Notes: a model not told the origin generated them from the letters alone. A stretch of DNA of 64,000 nucleotides from Serratia sp. AKBS12 (GCF_024793895.1 NZ_JANUSB010000016.1:124001-188000); one strand, 5' to 3'. Positions 27,540-36,732 are shown, counted from the first letter of the stretch. Numbers and translations are program-made.

Positions 27540-28361
27540 TCAATGTAATTGTTCATCTTGCAGGCCATAACAGATCTCCAGGCGATATTCGCGCAATATT
27601 TTACACTTCAGAAGAAACAGGCGAGATATGCCCGAGATGTAGGAATGAACCTGATTGCTGCGTACCACCAAAATATACTCATCGGCATTACAGTCGCCGG
27701 GCTTGGTGTTGGCATATGACAAAATATCGCGATTAAAAGTGCCCTGAGAGGTAAAAGCCTGACCCGAGGTCGACATGAATACCTTGCAGCGATCGGTAGC
27801 GCCGATAAACCGTTCCTGATTACGCCCGTAACCGGTGAAGTAAATCGTCATGCCGACTGCCAGTGCGATCAGCAGCACCAGTGCAACGCCGATCGCAGCC
27901 CAACGACGCCACGGCCGCCTGTTATTGCACGGGGGTGCGACGCACGGTTCAACCGCAGGCAACCGATCCGGCAACGACGTGGCGATAATGTTTTCTTCGG
28001 CCATCGCCGATGTGGCGGGCAGCTCATCCACGCATTCGATTGCTATATCGCGACTAAGCATAAATCCAACCTTTGGTACGGTAATAATCACCTCTTCCTC
28101 AATCCCTAATGTCTTGAGTATTCGGCGTAATTTACTGACACACTGATTGAGATTATTATTACTTGATACCATACCGTAATCATCCCACACCTTGCGAAAT
28201 ATCACTTCTCGGCTAACCGGTTCACCATGATTGATAATCAATAGCAACAACAGGCGTTTGGTGGGATTGGAAACGGCAAGAGGATCGTCAGAAAAAACCA
28301 TTAAACTCAGGCTTCCGCTGTCTGCATCAAAAAGAACATGTCCATTGATTCTATATTTCAT
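27540..28361 (-). CDS. ToxR/CadC-like membrane-bound transcriptional regulator
   Basis: The 273-residue protein has an N-terminal OmpR-type winged helix (about residues 1-105) with LLLLIINHGEPVSREVIFRKVW and NNNLNQCVSKLRRIL, ending ITVPKVGFML. A proline-rich linker and one transmembrane segment follow (WAAIGVALVLLIALAVGMTIYF, about 152-173). The periplasmic domain of about 100 residues has four cysteines (in DRCKVF, GDCNAD, LKCKIL and EICYG), allowing disulfide-based sensing. Such proteins bind DNA while tethered to the inner membrane. The ATG at 28361 is preferred over a GTG at 28370. Position beside the LuxR-type gene and ecp suggests fimbrial control; the signal is unknown. Confidence 0.85.
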   Translation of the reverse strand: MKYRINGHVLFDADSGSLSLMVFSDDPLAVSNPTKRLLLLLIINHGEPVSREVIFRKVWDDYGMVSSNNNLNQCVSKLRRILKTLGIEEEVIITVPKVGFMLSRDIAIECVDELPATSAMAEENIIATSLPDRLPAVEPCVAPPCNNRRPWRRWAAIGVALVLLIALAVGMTIYFTGYGRNQERFIGATDRCKVFMSTSGQAFTSQGTFNRDILSYANTKPGDCNADEYILVVRSNQVHSYISGISRLFLLKCKILREYRLEICYGLQDEQLH

Positions 28362-28847
28362 GGTATCCACTGTTATATCTGGCGATGGGCTTTAAATGTT
28401 TTGAAAACATTAATCAATACCTAAAAAGTTAATTAAAATTATAATAATCATTTCATTTTGATTTAAATCAATTAATTAGTCGCCATCCCCATAGCGCACT
28501 ACCCAAAAACTTTCATTGGCATAGGAAAATTCTCATGAGTATTAATGCAAGATTATACAAACAGAAAGGTTATTGATATAATTAATTCAAAATTTCGATA
28601 AAGTTAGTTTTTTGTTTTGCTTATTAGTTTATTTTACGATTTAAATTCTTAAAGCATGCACTAATTATTTTCTTTTAATGCGATAATAATTTACATAAAA
28701 CATTAAATATATCTACATATCGGATTATAATCGTCTTATTCAAACGTCGTTTACCGCCGGGCAAGCTAGCCCGGCTGACGACGACCTGTACCAAAATAGC
28801 AGTAAAACGCAACTCATATGCTTGGTTTTACCCCCTCTGCGGCAGGT
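28362..28847. other. AT-rich gap between the ToxR-like gene and ygbI
   Basis: A 486-base gap, strikingly AT-rich from about 28380 to 28740, with no supported gene. It should contain the promoter of the ToxR-like gene. A strong two-part hairpin at 28745-28783 lies at its right end. Such AT content fits silencing by H-NS, but that is inference. Confidence 0.5.
28745..28783. repeat. Two-part inverted repeat downstream of ygbI
   Basis: An inner perfect stem GCCGGGC (28756-28762)/GCCCGGC (28769-28775) with a 6-base loop is enclosed by outer arms CGTCGT (28745-28750)/ACGACG (28778-28783). It lies 65 bases beyond the ygbI stop codon. No U-run follows directly. It may end the ygbI transcript or be a small intergenic palindrome. 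Confidence 0.55.
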
Positions 28848-29621
28848 TTATTCTCCGGCGATCATCAGCGCGATATTTGTCTGCAAGATTGCCTCGCGGG
28901 CGCTTTCCGGCAAATGGACGTCGGTAATAATGGTATCAAAGACGCCGATCGGTAGCGCCAGATAGGTTGCCACCTTGCCATACTTGGAGCTGTCGCTTAA
29001 CAGTACCCGGCGTCGGCTGGCGTCGATAATCGCCTGCTTGACCATCACCTTGTCTTCATTTGGCGTCGACAAGCCGCGCATACTCCATGACGACGCAGAA
29101 ATAAAGGCCAGATCGATGAACAGATTGCGCAGCGCCTGAGCGGCAGCGGCGCCAACGCAGGAACGGTTCTCGCGACACACCGTGCCGCCGGTGTGAATGA
29201 TTTTGCACTGGCTGGTTTCTATCAGGTAGCCGGCAATAACAAAGTCATTGGTCACCACCGTTAAATCATCACGTTCGCCAATCTGCCTGGCCAATGCCAG
29301 GGTGGTGGTGCCTGCGTCCAGATAAATACAGCTATTGGGCGGGATCTGGCGTGCGGCCAGTGCGCCGATGACAGCCTTCTGCTGACTGGACATGCCTTCT
29401 TTATCCTGATGGGAAGGTTCAATCGCCACCCGTTCCGCAGACTGTACTCCGCCGGACACTGTGACCACCGCCCCCTGCTCTTCCAGTTTTTGCAGATCCC
29501 GGCGGATGGTCATATGCGATACGGCCAACCGTTCGGTCAATTCTGCGATGCTGACCACGCCGCGTTCGGCGACCAGAGCCAGAATTTGTTGATGACGTTC
29601 TACAGGGATCACGACTTGCAC
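28848..29621 (-). CDS. ygbI: DeoR-family regulator of the threonate cluster
   Basis: The 257-residue protein has a DeoR N-terminal helix-turn-helix (ERHQQILALVAERGVVSIAEL then AVSHMTIRRDLQKLEEQG). Its DeoR C-terminal sugar-sensing domain has IYLDAGTTTLALARQ, VVTNDFVIAGYL and IIHTGGTVCRENRSCVG. It is divergent from ltnD, as E. coli ygbI is from ygbJ. A sugar-acid intermediate or its phosphate is the likely effector. The annotated start is a GTG at 29621; a second GTG at 29612, with GAG eight bases upstream, would give MIPVERHQQI, which agrees better with the remembered YgbI N-terminus. Matching 11-base elements lie beside this start and the ltnD start. Confidence 0.88.
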   Translation of the reverse strand: MQVVIPVERHQQILALVAERGVVSIAELTERLAVSHMTIRRDLQKLEEQGAVVTVSGGVQSAERVAIEPSHQDKEGMSSQQKAVIGALAARQIPPNSCIYLDAGTTTLALARQIGERDDLTVVTNDFVIAGYLIETSQCKIIHTGGTVCRENRSCVGAAAAQALRNLFIDLAFISASSWSMRGLSTPNEDKVMVKQAIIDASRRRVLLSDSSKYGKVATYLALPIGVFDTIITDVHLPESAREAILQTNIALMIAGE

Positions 29622-29629
29622 TCATCTCG

Positions 29630-29640
29630 TTAGTGATAAT
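29630..29640. promoter_or_regulatory. Candidate YgbI operator half, ygbI side
   Basis: TTAGTGATAAT lies 9 bases upstream of the ygbI GTG. Its exact reverse complement occurs at 29866-29876 beside the ltnD start. Such a matched pair framing a divergent promoter suggests a regulator that binds both ends, possibly with looping. Confidence 0.5.
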
Positions 29641-29865
29641 AAATGTGATTTTACGTCAATTTTCGTGCGGGCACAGCACCACCTTGTCAGCGCGTGATCG
29701 CCATCCCAATGAAAAGAATCATTACATAACATTTAAAAACAAAAGGTTAAACCACCCACCTTCAGGCATCCTGCCCCATTCCCTTATAAATACACATGTT
29801 AATTATTGTGAAGAGGATCACCTACACGGCGTAAATAAACGCTTATATTTAACACAACAAAACAA

Positions 29866-29876
29866 ATTATCACTAA
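29866..29876. promoter_or_regulatory. Candidate YgbI operator half, ltnD side
   Basis: ATTATCACTAA lies 18 bases upstream of the ltnD ATG and is the exact reverse complement of the element at 29630-29640, 225 bases away. The site would overlap the ltnD leader. Confidence 0.5.
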
Positions 29877-29894
29877 AATTAACACGAGGTAGTT

Positions 29895-30809
29895 ATGACA
29901 CAGCCAGGTGATTACGCCGTTTGCATCGTCGGTTTGGGATCAATGGGCATGGGTGCGGCACAGTCGTGCGTCAAGGCCGGTTTGTCCACCTACGGTGTCG
30001 ATCTTAACCCCCAGGCGCTAGCGACGCTGCAACAGGCTGGCGCAAAACAGGCCGCCACCAGCGCAGAGGCCTTCGCCAGCGACCTGAACGCCGTGGTGTT
30101 GCTGGTGGTGAATGCCGCGCAGGTCAAACAGATTCTTTTTGGTGACAACGGGCTGGCTGCGCGGCTGAACCCCGGCACGCCGGTGATGGTGTCTTCGACC
30201 ATTTCTGCCGCCGATGCCCAGGAAATCGAGCGCCAGCTGCAAGCGCACGGCCTGCTTATGCTGGATGCACCGGTGTCCGGCGGCGCGGCCAAGGCTGCCG
30301 CAGGGGAAATGACGGTCATGGCCTCCGGTTGCGCAGAGGCGTTTGCCCTGCTGCAGCCGGTGCTGGACGCGGTGGCCGGCAAGGTGTACCGCATCGGTGA
30401 ACAGATCGGCCTCGGCGCTACGGTGAAGATTATCCACCAGCTCCTGGCCGGTGTGCACATCGCTGCCGGTGCCGAAGCGATGGCGCTAGCCGCCCGTGCC
30501 GGTATCCCGCTGGACGTGATGTACGACGTGGTCACCAACGCGGCCGGCAATTCCTGGATGTTTGAAAATCGCATGCGCCACGTGGTCGACGGCGATTACA
30601 CGCCGAAATCGGCAGTAGACATCTTCGTCAAGGATCTGGGGTTGGTGGCCGATACCGCCAAAGCGTTGCACTTCCCGCTGCCCCTCGCGTCCACCGCCTT
30701 CAATATGTTCACCTCCGCCAGCAACGCCGGCTACGGTAAAGAGGACGACAGCGCAGTGATCAAGATTTTCTCCGGCATTAACCTGCCACAGAAGAAGGAG
30801 CAGCCATAA
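29895..30809 (+). CDS. ltnD: L-threonate dehydrogenase
   Basis: The 304-residue NAD-dependent beta-hydroxyacid dehydrogenase is predicted to oxidise L-threonate to 2-oxo-tetronate. The Rossmann motif VGLGSMGMGAAQS is at about residues 11-23, the substrate-binding DAPVSGGAAKAAAGEMTVM at about 122-140, and the catalytic lysine in KIIHQLLAG (about residue 175). YgbJ of E. coli was shown to have this activity and heads the same gene order. ATG at 29895 follows ACGAGGTAGTT. Its TAA shares a base with the otnK start (TAATG), so the operon is translationally coupled. Confidence 0.93.
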   Translation: MTQPGDYAVCIVGLGSMGMGAAQSCVKAGLSTYGVDLNPQALATLQQAGAKQAATSAEAFASDLNAVVLLVVNAAQVKQILFGDNGLAARLNPGTPVMVSSTISAADAQEIERQLQAHGLLMLDAPVSGGAAKAAAGEMTVMASGCAEAFALLQPVLDAVAGKVYRIGEQIGLGATVKIIHQLLAGVHIAAGAEAMALAARAGIPLDVMYDVVTNAAGNSWMFENRMRHVVDGDYTPKSAVDIFVKDLGLVADTAKALHFPLPLASTAFNMFTSASNAGYGKEDDSAVIKIFSGINLPQKKEQP

Positions 30810-32074
30810 TGTTGCTTGGAGTTATTGCAGACGATTTTACCGGCGCGACCGATATCGCCAGTTTTCTGGTGGAAAATGGTCTGCCGACGATACAACTCAA
30901 CGGCGTGCCACAGGATGACAGCCCGCTCGCCGCGCAGGCGGTGGTGATCGGCCTGAAGTCACGTTCATGCCCAGTGGATCAGGCAGTCGAACAATCGCTA
31001 CAGGCGCTGGCCTGGCTGCAACGCCAGGGTTGCCAACAATTCTATTTCAAATATTGCTCCACCTTCGACAGTACCGCACGGGGTAATATCGGCCCGGTCA
31101 CCGACGCACTGCTCAACGCGCTGGGTGAAAACCAAACGGTGATCTCGCCAGCGCTGCCGGTGAACGGCCGCACGGTATATCAAGGCTATCTGTTCGTTAT
31201 GGATCAGTTACTGTCAGAATCCGGCATGCGCCACCATCCGGTGACGCCAATGACCGACAGTAACCTGCTGCGTTTGATGGAAGCGCAGGCAGAAGGCCGC
31301 TGCGGCCTGGTCAACGCCAGCGAAATCGATCGCGGCGCAGCGGCAGTACAGGGCAAACTGCGCCAACTGGCGCAGCAGGGTGTGCGCTATGTCGTGCTGG
31401 ACACTCTGAACGAACAGCATCTGCTGACGCAGGGTGAAGCGCTAAAAAGCATGAAGCTGGTAACCGGCGGCTCCGGCCTGGCGATTGGCCTGGCGCGCCA
31501 GTGGGCGCAACCGGGCCACCATAAGGCACAGGCCGCCGGGGCACCGCAGGGAGCCAAAGCGGTGGTACTGTCCGGCTCCTGTTCTACCATGACCAACCGG
31601 CAGGTTGCCTGTTATCGTCAACAGGCGGCGTCGCACGCCATTGATGTGGCACGTTGTATCGCCGCAGACGATCGTGCCGCCTATGCCGGCGAATTAAGCG
31701 ACTGGGTACAACGGCAGGCCGCCGCCAACGCGCTGGCCCCGCTGGTGTACGCCACCGCCGAACCGGACGCCTTGCAACAAATCCAGCGCCAGTATGGAGT
31801 AGATGCCGCCAGTCATGCGGTCGAAGCGTTGTTCGCCGCGCTGGTGCAGCTATTGCACCAAGCCGGGTTCAGCCGCTTTATCGTTGCCGGTGGTGAAACC
31901 TCCGGTGTGGTGACTCAGGCGCTGGCCATTCGCGGTTTCTACATTGGACCATGCATTTCACCCGGCGTGCCCTGGGTGCGCGCCATCGAACAACCTGTCT
32001 CACTGGCCCTGAAGTCGGGCAATTTTGGCGATGAAAACTTTTTTGCCAGGGCGCAAACGGAGTTTCCACTATGA
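30809..32074 (+). CDS. otnK: 3-oxo-tetronate kinase
   Basis: The 421-residue protein is a DUF1537-type four-carbon acid sugar kinase (YgbK) that phosphorylates 3-oxo-tetronate at the 4-position with ATP. It begins LLGVIADDFTGATDIASFLV, the N-terminal family motif, and has FKYCSTFDSTARGNIGP in the sugar-binding domain and VLSGSCSTMTNRQV plus RFIVAGGETSGVVTQAL in the C-terminal nucleotide-binding domain. It overlaps ltnD by one base and otnC by four (ATGA). Confidence 0.94.
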   Translation: MLLGVIADDFTGATDIASFLVENGLPTIQLNGVPQDDSPLAAQAVVIGLKSRSCPVDQAVEQSLQALAWLQRQGCQQFYFKYCSTFDSTARGNIGPVTDALLNALGENQTVISPALPVNGRTVYQGYLFVMDQLLSESGMRHHPVTPMTDSNLLRLMEAQAEGRCGLVNASEIDRGAAAVQGKLRQLAQQGVRYVVLDTLNEQHLLTQGEALKSMKLVTGGSGLAIGLARQWAQPGHHKAQAAGAPQGAKAVVLSGSCSTMTNRQVACYRQQAASHAIDVARCIAADDRAAYAGELSDWVQRQAAANALAPLVYATAEPDALQQIQRQYGVDAASHAVEALFAALVQLLHQAGFSRFIVAGGETSGVVTQALAIRGFYIGPCISPGVPWVRAIEQPVSLALKSGNFGDENFFARAQTEFPL

Positions 32075-32721
32075 CGTTGACCACTGAGCAACTGCTTGCC
32101 GCCGAACAACGATCGCGTGAAGAAATGGTGCGCCTCGGTGCATCGTTCTTCCAGCGTGGCTATGCCACCGGCTCCGCCGGCAACCTGTCGCTGCTACTGG
32201 CGGACGGTACGCTGCTGGCGACGCCGACCGGTTCCTGTCTGGGGGAGTTGCAGGCCGAACGCCTGTCGAAAGTCAGTCTGAGCGGCGAGTGGCTTTCCGG
32301 CGACAAGCCGTCAAAAGAGATCAGCTTCCACCGGGCGCTGTACCTGAATAACCCGGCATGCAAAGCGGTGGTGCATCTGCACTGTACCTATCTGACCGCT
32401 CTGTCCTGTCTGCAGGGGCTGGATACCGAAAACGCCATCAAGCCGTTCACGCCGTACGTGGTCATGCGGGTGGGAAAAGTCCCGGTGGTACCGTATTACC
32501 GTCCAGGCGACGAGCGGTTGGCACACGACCTGGCCAAATTGGCCCCAACGCATCGCGCTTTCCTGCTGGCCAACCACGGCCCGGTAGTGACCGGCGCGGA
32601 TCTGCGCGCCGCGGCCGACAACACCGAAGAGATGGAGGATGCGGCGAAGCTGATTTTCACGCTTGGCGACCGCCCGATCCGTTATTTGACCGATGACGAA
32701 ATTGCCGAGTTACGGAGTTAA
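32071..32721 (+). CDS. otnC: 3-oxo-tetronate 4-phosphate decarboxylase
   Basis: The 216-residue class II aldolase-like enzyme (YgbL) decarboxylates 3-oxo-tetronate 4-phosphate to dihydroxyacetone phosphate and CO2. Motifs are [14 protein letters not shown], the phosphate-binding [10 protein letters not shown] region, the metal-binding [10 protein letters not shown] (two His) and LANHGPVV with a third His. The catalytic Glu is expected in [11 protein letters not shown]. The start overlaps the otnK stop codon by four bases. The isomerase gene starts 2 bases after its stop codon. Confidence 0.93.
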   Translation: MTLTTEQLLAAEQRSREEMVRLGASFFQRGYATGSAGNLSLLLADGTLLATPTGSCLGELQAERLSKVSLSGEWLSGDKPSKEISFHRALYLNNPACKAVVHLHCTYLTALSCLQGLDTENAIKPFTPYVVMRVGKVPVVPYYRPGDERLAHDLAKLAPTHRAFLLANHGPVVTGADLRAAADNTEEMEDAAKLIFTLGDRPIRYLTDDEIAELRS

Positions 32722-32723
32722 CC

Positions 32724-33500
32724 ATGCCTAAATTTGCTGCCAACTTATCGATGATGTTTAACGAATTGCCGTTTCTTGATCGCTTCGCCGCCGCCGTAAA
32801 CGCCGGTTTCAAAGCGGTAGAGTTCCTGTTTCCCTATGACTACCCGGCCGATCTGCTGGCAGAAAAACTGCGCCAGCATGGCCTGCAACAGGTGCTGTTC
32901 AACACCGCGCCGGGCAATGTCGGCGCTGGCGAATGGGGACTGGCGGCGCTGCCGGGCCGGGAGCTGGACGCGCGGGCCGACATCGACCGTGCGCTGAGCT
33001 ATGCGCTGGCGCTCGACTGCCCTAACGTGCACGTGATGGCCGGGGTAGTTCCGCCGGGCGAAGACGTCCGGCGCTATCGCGATACCTTTATCGACAACCT
33101 GCGTTACGCGGCCGATACCTATGCGAAACACGGCATCAAGGTGATGATCGAAGCGCTCAGTCCACAGGTGAAGCCGAACTATCTGTTCTCCAGCCAACAC
33201 CAGGCGGCGGCACTGCAGGCGGAGATCGATCGAGCGAACGTGTTTATCCAGTTTGATTTCTTCCATGCCCAATTGGTCGACGGCAACATCAGCGGGCTAA
33301 TCGCCTCGCTGGCGGGCCGCTACGGACATATTCAAATCGCCTCGGTGCCCGATCGTCATGAGCCGGACAGCGGCGAGCTGGACTATGGCTGGCTGTTCGA
33401 ACGATTGGACCAGCAGGGTTACCACGGCTGGATCGGTTGTGAATACAAGCCGCGCGGCGAAACCAGCGCCGGGCTTGCCTGGGTAACCCCCTATTTATAA
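32724..33500 (+). CDS. otnI: 2-oxo-tetronate isomerase
   Basis: The 258-residue protein is a hydroxypyruvate isomerase-like TIM barrel (YgbM) that interconverts 2-oxo- and 3-oxo-tetronate, linking LtnD to OtnK. It starts [22 protein letters not shown], then has [46 protein letters not shown] with the metal-binding Glu, [11 protein letters not shown] and [14 protein letters not shown] at the C-terminus. These are shared with Hyi-type enzymes. ATG is 2 bases after the otnC stop codon with GTTACGGAGTTAACC upstream. Confidence 0.93.
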   Translation: MPKFAANLSMMFNELPFLDRFAAAVNAGFKAVEFLFPYDYPADLLAEKLRQHGLQQVLFNTAPGNVGAGEWGLAALPGRELDARADIDRALSYALALDCPNVHVMAGVVPPGEDVRRYRDTFIDNLRYAADTYAKHGIKVMIEALSPQVKPNYLFSSQHQAAALQAEIDRANVFIQFDFFHAQLVDGNISGLIASLAGRYGHIQIASVPDRHEPDSGELDYGWLFERLDQQGYHGWIGCEYKPRGETSAGLAWVTPYL

Positions 33501-33614
33501 CCGCCGAACGCGCCAACACCAGATTACTGCCCAATAGCAAACATAAAAACTAAACGCACCCGTATCGCCCTGCCAGGCGATCGCGGTGCCGAACGCTTAC
33601 CCCGAGGCTACACC

Positions 33615-34985
33615 ATGTCTACCACAATGTTACTGTTAATCGCCCTGGCAGGCGTATTGCTGCTCCTGCTGATGGTCATCAAGGCCAAAGTGCAGCCGTT
33701 TGTCGCGCTGCTGGTTGTCAGCCTGCTGGTGGCGCTGGCCGCCGGCATTCCTACCGGTGAGGTCATGAAAGTGATGACCGCCGGCATGGGCGGCGTGCTC
33801 GGCTCGGTTACCATTATTATCGGCCTGGGTGCCATGCTCGGCCGGATGATTGAACATTCCGGCGGTGCGGAATCGCTGGCGCAGCGTTTCAGTCAGGCAC
33901 TGGGGCCCAAACGCACCATTGCCGCGCTGACTTTGGCGGCGTTCATTCTCGGCATACCGGTATTCTTTGACGTCGGATTTATCATTCTGGCGCCAATTAT
34001 TTACGGCTTCGCCAAAGTGGCCAAAGTCTCGCCGCTCAAGTTCGGCCTGCCGATGGCCGGCGTGATGCTGACGGTGCACGTCGCGCTGCCGCCGCACCCG
34101 GGCCCGGTGGCCGCCGCCGGCCTGCTGGGCAGCGACATTGGCTGGTTGACCATCATCGGTATCGCCATCTGTATCCCGGTCGGCATCATCGGCTACCTGG
34201 TGGCGAAGTACCTCAACCGCAAAACCTATCCATTGTCCATCGAGGTATTGGAACAACTGCAGCTGGCGGCACCGGAACCGCCAACGGCAGACCAGGCACC
34301 GCTCAGCGATCGCCTGAACCCGCCGAGCGCCGGGCTGGTGTCGGCACTGATCGTCATTCCCATCGCCATCATCATGCTGGGTACCGTTTCCGCCACGCTG
34401 CTTGAACCGGGTAATGCGTTACGTGATGTGCTTTCATTGATTGGCGCGCCGGCAGTGGCGCTGATGATTGCTCTGGCGCTGGCCTTTTACTTCCTGGCTG
34501 CACGTCGTGGCTGGAGCCTGCAACACACCAGCGACGTGATGGGCGCAGCCCTGCCCACCGCGGCAGTGGTGATCCTGGTCACCGGTGCCGGTGGCGTATT
34601 CGGCAAAGTGCTGGTGGAATCCGGCGTCGGCAAAGCGCTGGCGGAGGTATTGACCACCGTTGGGCTGCCACTTATCCCCGCGGCGTTCATCATCTCGCTG
34701 GCGCTGCGCGCATCGCAAGGTTCCGCAACGGTGGCAATTTTGACCACCGGCGGGTTGCTGTCTGAAGCGGTGAGTGGGCTGAACGCCATTCAGCTGACGC
34801 TGGTGACGCTGGCCACCTGCTTCGGTGGGCTGGGACTGTCGCACGTCAACGATTCCGGCTTCTGGATCGTCACCAAATACCTCGGCCTGTCGGTTGCCGA
34901 TGGCCTGAAAACCTGGACCGTGCTGACCACCGTCCTCGGCGTCAGCGGCTTCCTGTTTACCTGGTTGGTGTGGTTAATGATATAA
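33615..34985 (+). CDS. ygbN: GntP-family permease, predicted threonate importer
   Basis: The 456-residue protein is a gluconate:H+ symporter-family carrier with about 12 hydrophobic segments. Family features are GLGAMLGRMIEHSGGAESLAQRF, IPVFFDVGFIILAPIIYG, HVALPPHPGPVAAAGLLG and SHVNDSGFWIVTKYLGLSV. It matches YgbN in size and in position at the end of the cluster, so L-threonate or D-erythronate import is the obvious role. ATG at 33615 follows CCCGAGGCTACACC after a 114-base gap, so it may also have its own promoter. Confidence 0.92.
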   Translation: MSTTMLLLIALAGVLLLLLMVIKAKVQPFVALLVVSLLVALAAGIPTGEVMKVMTAGMGGVLGSVTIIIGLGAMLGRMIEHSGGAESLAQRFSQALGPKRTIAALTLAAFILGIPVFFDVGFIILAPIIYGFAKVAKVSPLKFGLPMAGVMLTVHVALPPHPGPVAAAGLLGSDIGWLTIIGIAICIPVGIIGYLVAKYLNRKTYPLSIEVLEQLQLAAPEPPTADQAPLSDRLNPPSAGLVSALIVIPIAIIMLGTVSATLLEPGNALRDVLSLIGAPAVALMIALALAFYFLAARRGWSLQHTSDVMGAALPTAAVVILVTGAGGVFGKVLVESGVGKALAEVLTTVGLPLIPAAFIISLALRASQGSATVAILTTGGLLSEAVSGLNAIQLTLVTLATCFGGLGLSHVNDSGFWIVTKYLGLSVADGLKTWTVLTTVLGVSGFLFTWLVWLMI

Positions 34986-35003
34986 CGTTTATCATCCCTT
35001 TGC

Positions 35004-35031
35004 TGCGGGTGGCGTTGGTACGCTGCCCGCA
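35004..35031 (+). terminator. Hairpin downstream of ygbN
   Basis: The stem TGCGGG (35004-35009)/CCCGCA (35026-35031), with an inner GCG/CGC pairing, lies 18 bases after the ygbN stop codon and just before the next gene. There is no U-run, so termination may be partial. Confidence 0.45.
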
Positions 35032-35049
35032 TAGATGCTGGAGCAGCAA

Positions 35050-35580
35050 ATGAACCTCTACACCACCGCCCCGCTGTTAGTCACCGACCGTTTGATTCTG
35101 GATAGCCATACCATTGACGATTTTGACGCGATAGCCGCCCTGTGGGCCGATCCGCAGGTGGTGCGCTATATCGGCGGCACGCCGCGCGATCGCGAAGACA
35201 GCTGGGGCCGCCTGCTACGCTACATCGGCCATTGGCAACTGTTAGGTTACGGCTGCTGGGCAGTGCGTGAAAAAGTCAGTGGAGCCTTTATCGGCAGCAT
35301 CGGCTTTATCAACTTCCAACGGGATATCACCCCACCGCTGGATGCGCCGGAAATGGGCTGGACGCTGGCCTCGGCGGCACAAGGCAAAGGGTATGCCACC
35401 GAAGCATTGCAAGCGGCTCTGGGCTGGGCGCAAGCGCACCTGCCGACGGATAAACTGTTGTGCATCATTTCGCCAGAGAATCGCGCATCGCTAAAGCTGG
35501 CGGCCAGGGTTGGTTTCAGCGAAAGCCACCGCACCGAGTATCACCAGAAACCGATCGTCGTTATGCAACGCCCCCGTTAA
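35050..35580 (+). CDS. GNAT N-acetyltransferase, RimJ/RimL-like
   Basis: The 176-residue acetyltransferase has the RimJ/RimL-type start LLVTDRLILDSHTIDDFDAI, central GSIGFINF strands, the acetyl-CoA loop AAQGKGYATEALQAAL (about residues 115-130) and the ENRASLKLAARVGF segment. The substrate is unknown. The ATG at 35050 is preferred because GGAGCAGCAA precedes it; an in-frame ATG at 35035 has no such site. It follows ygbN by 64 bases and might receive read-through, but has no evident link to threonate use. Confidence 0.85.
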   Translation: MNLYTTAPLLVTDRLILDSHTIDDFDAIAALWADPQVVRYIGGTPRDREDSWGRLLRYIGHWQLLGYGCWAVREKVSGAFIGSIGFINFQRDITPPLDAPEMGWTLASAAQGKGYATEALQAALGWAQAHLPTDKLLCIISPENRASLKLAARVGFSESHRTEYHQKPIVVMQRPR

Positions 35581-35747
35581 GGCGTGGCGTGCTGCCGCAC
35601 CCGTTGAATAAAATTATCCCGCAGCGCATCCGGCCGGCGCTGTATCGGTTGCTCAGTGAACCGCAGAGGGTCTGAACGCGACGCCCGCAGCGCGCGTTTT
35701 TCGCAACGGCCTACCCGCACCAAGGGTGATGACGCCAAGCCGCAGGC

Positions 35748-35776
35748 AAAAAAAATCCGCCCGAAGGCGGATTTTT
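35748..35776. terminator. Terminator downstream of ompX (bidirectional)
   Basis: A stem AAAATCCGCC (35752-35761)/GGCGGATTTT (35766-35775) with the stable tetraloop CGAA. On the minus strand it ends in a run of T about 40 bases after the ompX stop codon; the T-rich right side lets it also serve the GNAT gene. Confidence 0.92.
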
Positions 35777-35815
35777 GTCGCGGGGGCCACCGAAGCGGCT
35801 CACCAACGGGAATTC

Positions 35816-36334
35816 TTAGAAACGGTAGCCTACGCCAACGCTCCAGATGCCAACGTCCACATTGCGGATGCGGCTCTGCTCGTAGCCCACGTCCAGAGCA
35901 ACTTCCTGGATTGGGTTGAACTGCATACCAGCACCGTAGCTGAAGCCGTAATCGCTGCTGCCGCCACGGTGAGAACCGTTTTGTGCGTTATCAACGTTTT
36001 TACCGTAGCCCACACCGATCACACCGTAGATGCTTGCCCAATCGTTGAAGCGGTAAGCTGGACCTGCGGTGATAGAGTTGTACTGAGCTTTCTTGTATTG
36101 ACCAGCTTCAGCACGATCTTTTTCCAGGTGGGTGAAGGAACCGATAACACCCAGTGGGCTGTTGTCGAACTCGTAACGGTATTTCAGATTGAAACCGTCT
36201 GCTTTGTTAGCAACACCTTGAAGGTCGCCTTGAGCATAGCCACCGGAGACGGTGCTCTGACCAGCGAAAGCGGTACCTGCGGTCACTGCTAATACACAAG
36301 CTGCTACTGCGGAAAGACATGCAATTTTTTTCAT
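35816..36334 (-). CDS. ompX: Outer-membrane protein X
   Basis: The 172-residue precursor of the eight-stranded OmpX beta-barrel. A signal peptide ends at AGTAFA, then the mature start GQSTVSGGYAQGDLQG, YRYEFDNSPLGVIGSFTH, PAYRFNDWASIYGVIGVGYG and the C-terminal GIWSVGVGYRF, ending in the Phe required for outer-membrane assembly. Length is that of E. coli OmpX (171). The start ATG is preceded by GAGGTGG; a GTG two codons earlier is less likely. Divergent from rhtA, an arrangement shared with E. coli. Confidence 0.96.
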   Translation of the reverse strand: MKKIACLSAVAACVLAVTAGTAFAGQSTVSGGYAQGDLQGVANKADGFNLKYRYEFDNSPLGVIGSFTHLEKDRAEAGQYKKAQYNSITAGPAYRFNDWASIYGVIGVGYGKNVDNAQNGSHRGGSSDYGFSYGAGMQFNPIQEVALDVGYEQSRIRNVDVGIWSVGVGYRF

Positions 36335-36732
36335 AACCACCTCAAACGCGTTTTATTATTAAGTACATCCATTTGTCATGCATTGAAAATATAACAAAAA
36401 TTAGCGTGAAACTCTGCCCTGAAATCGATGTCTAACACTTAGTATCGTGTAACAGAAAATTTCAAGAACAACGCATCTGCTTCATTTCGCTTAATTTTCG
36501 GGCGTATTCTAAACTTTTATGTGACAAAAATCACCTATTTAATATCCAGATAAATCTTAAACAATTGCGCACTTTTTGCACTAAACCACCACTTTTACTT
36601 AAACGAAACGTTTAATTCCCTGCTTTCCACGCTTTTCTCAGACAGATAGACAGCATTTCATTTACACTCAAACACCTCTGTTTAGTGTGCTCCTGCCGGC
36701 CGGTGGGGGTAGTGTTCAAGAAGGCTGAAAGG
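36335..36732. other. ompX-rhtA divergent control region
   Basis: About 400 AT-rich bases holding the divergent promoters. A long untranslated leader for ompX is likely. I see no convincing gene. Confidence 0.5.
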
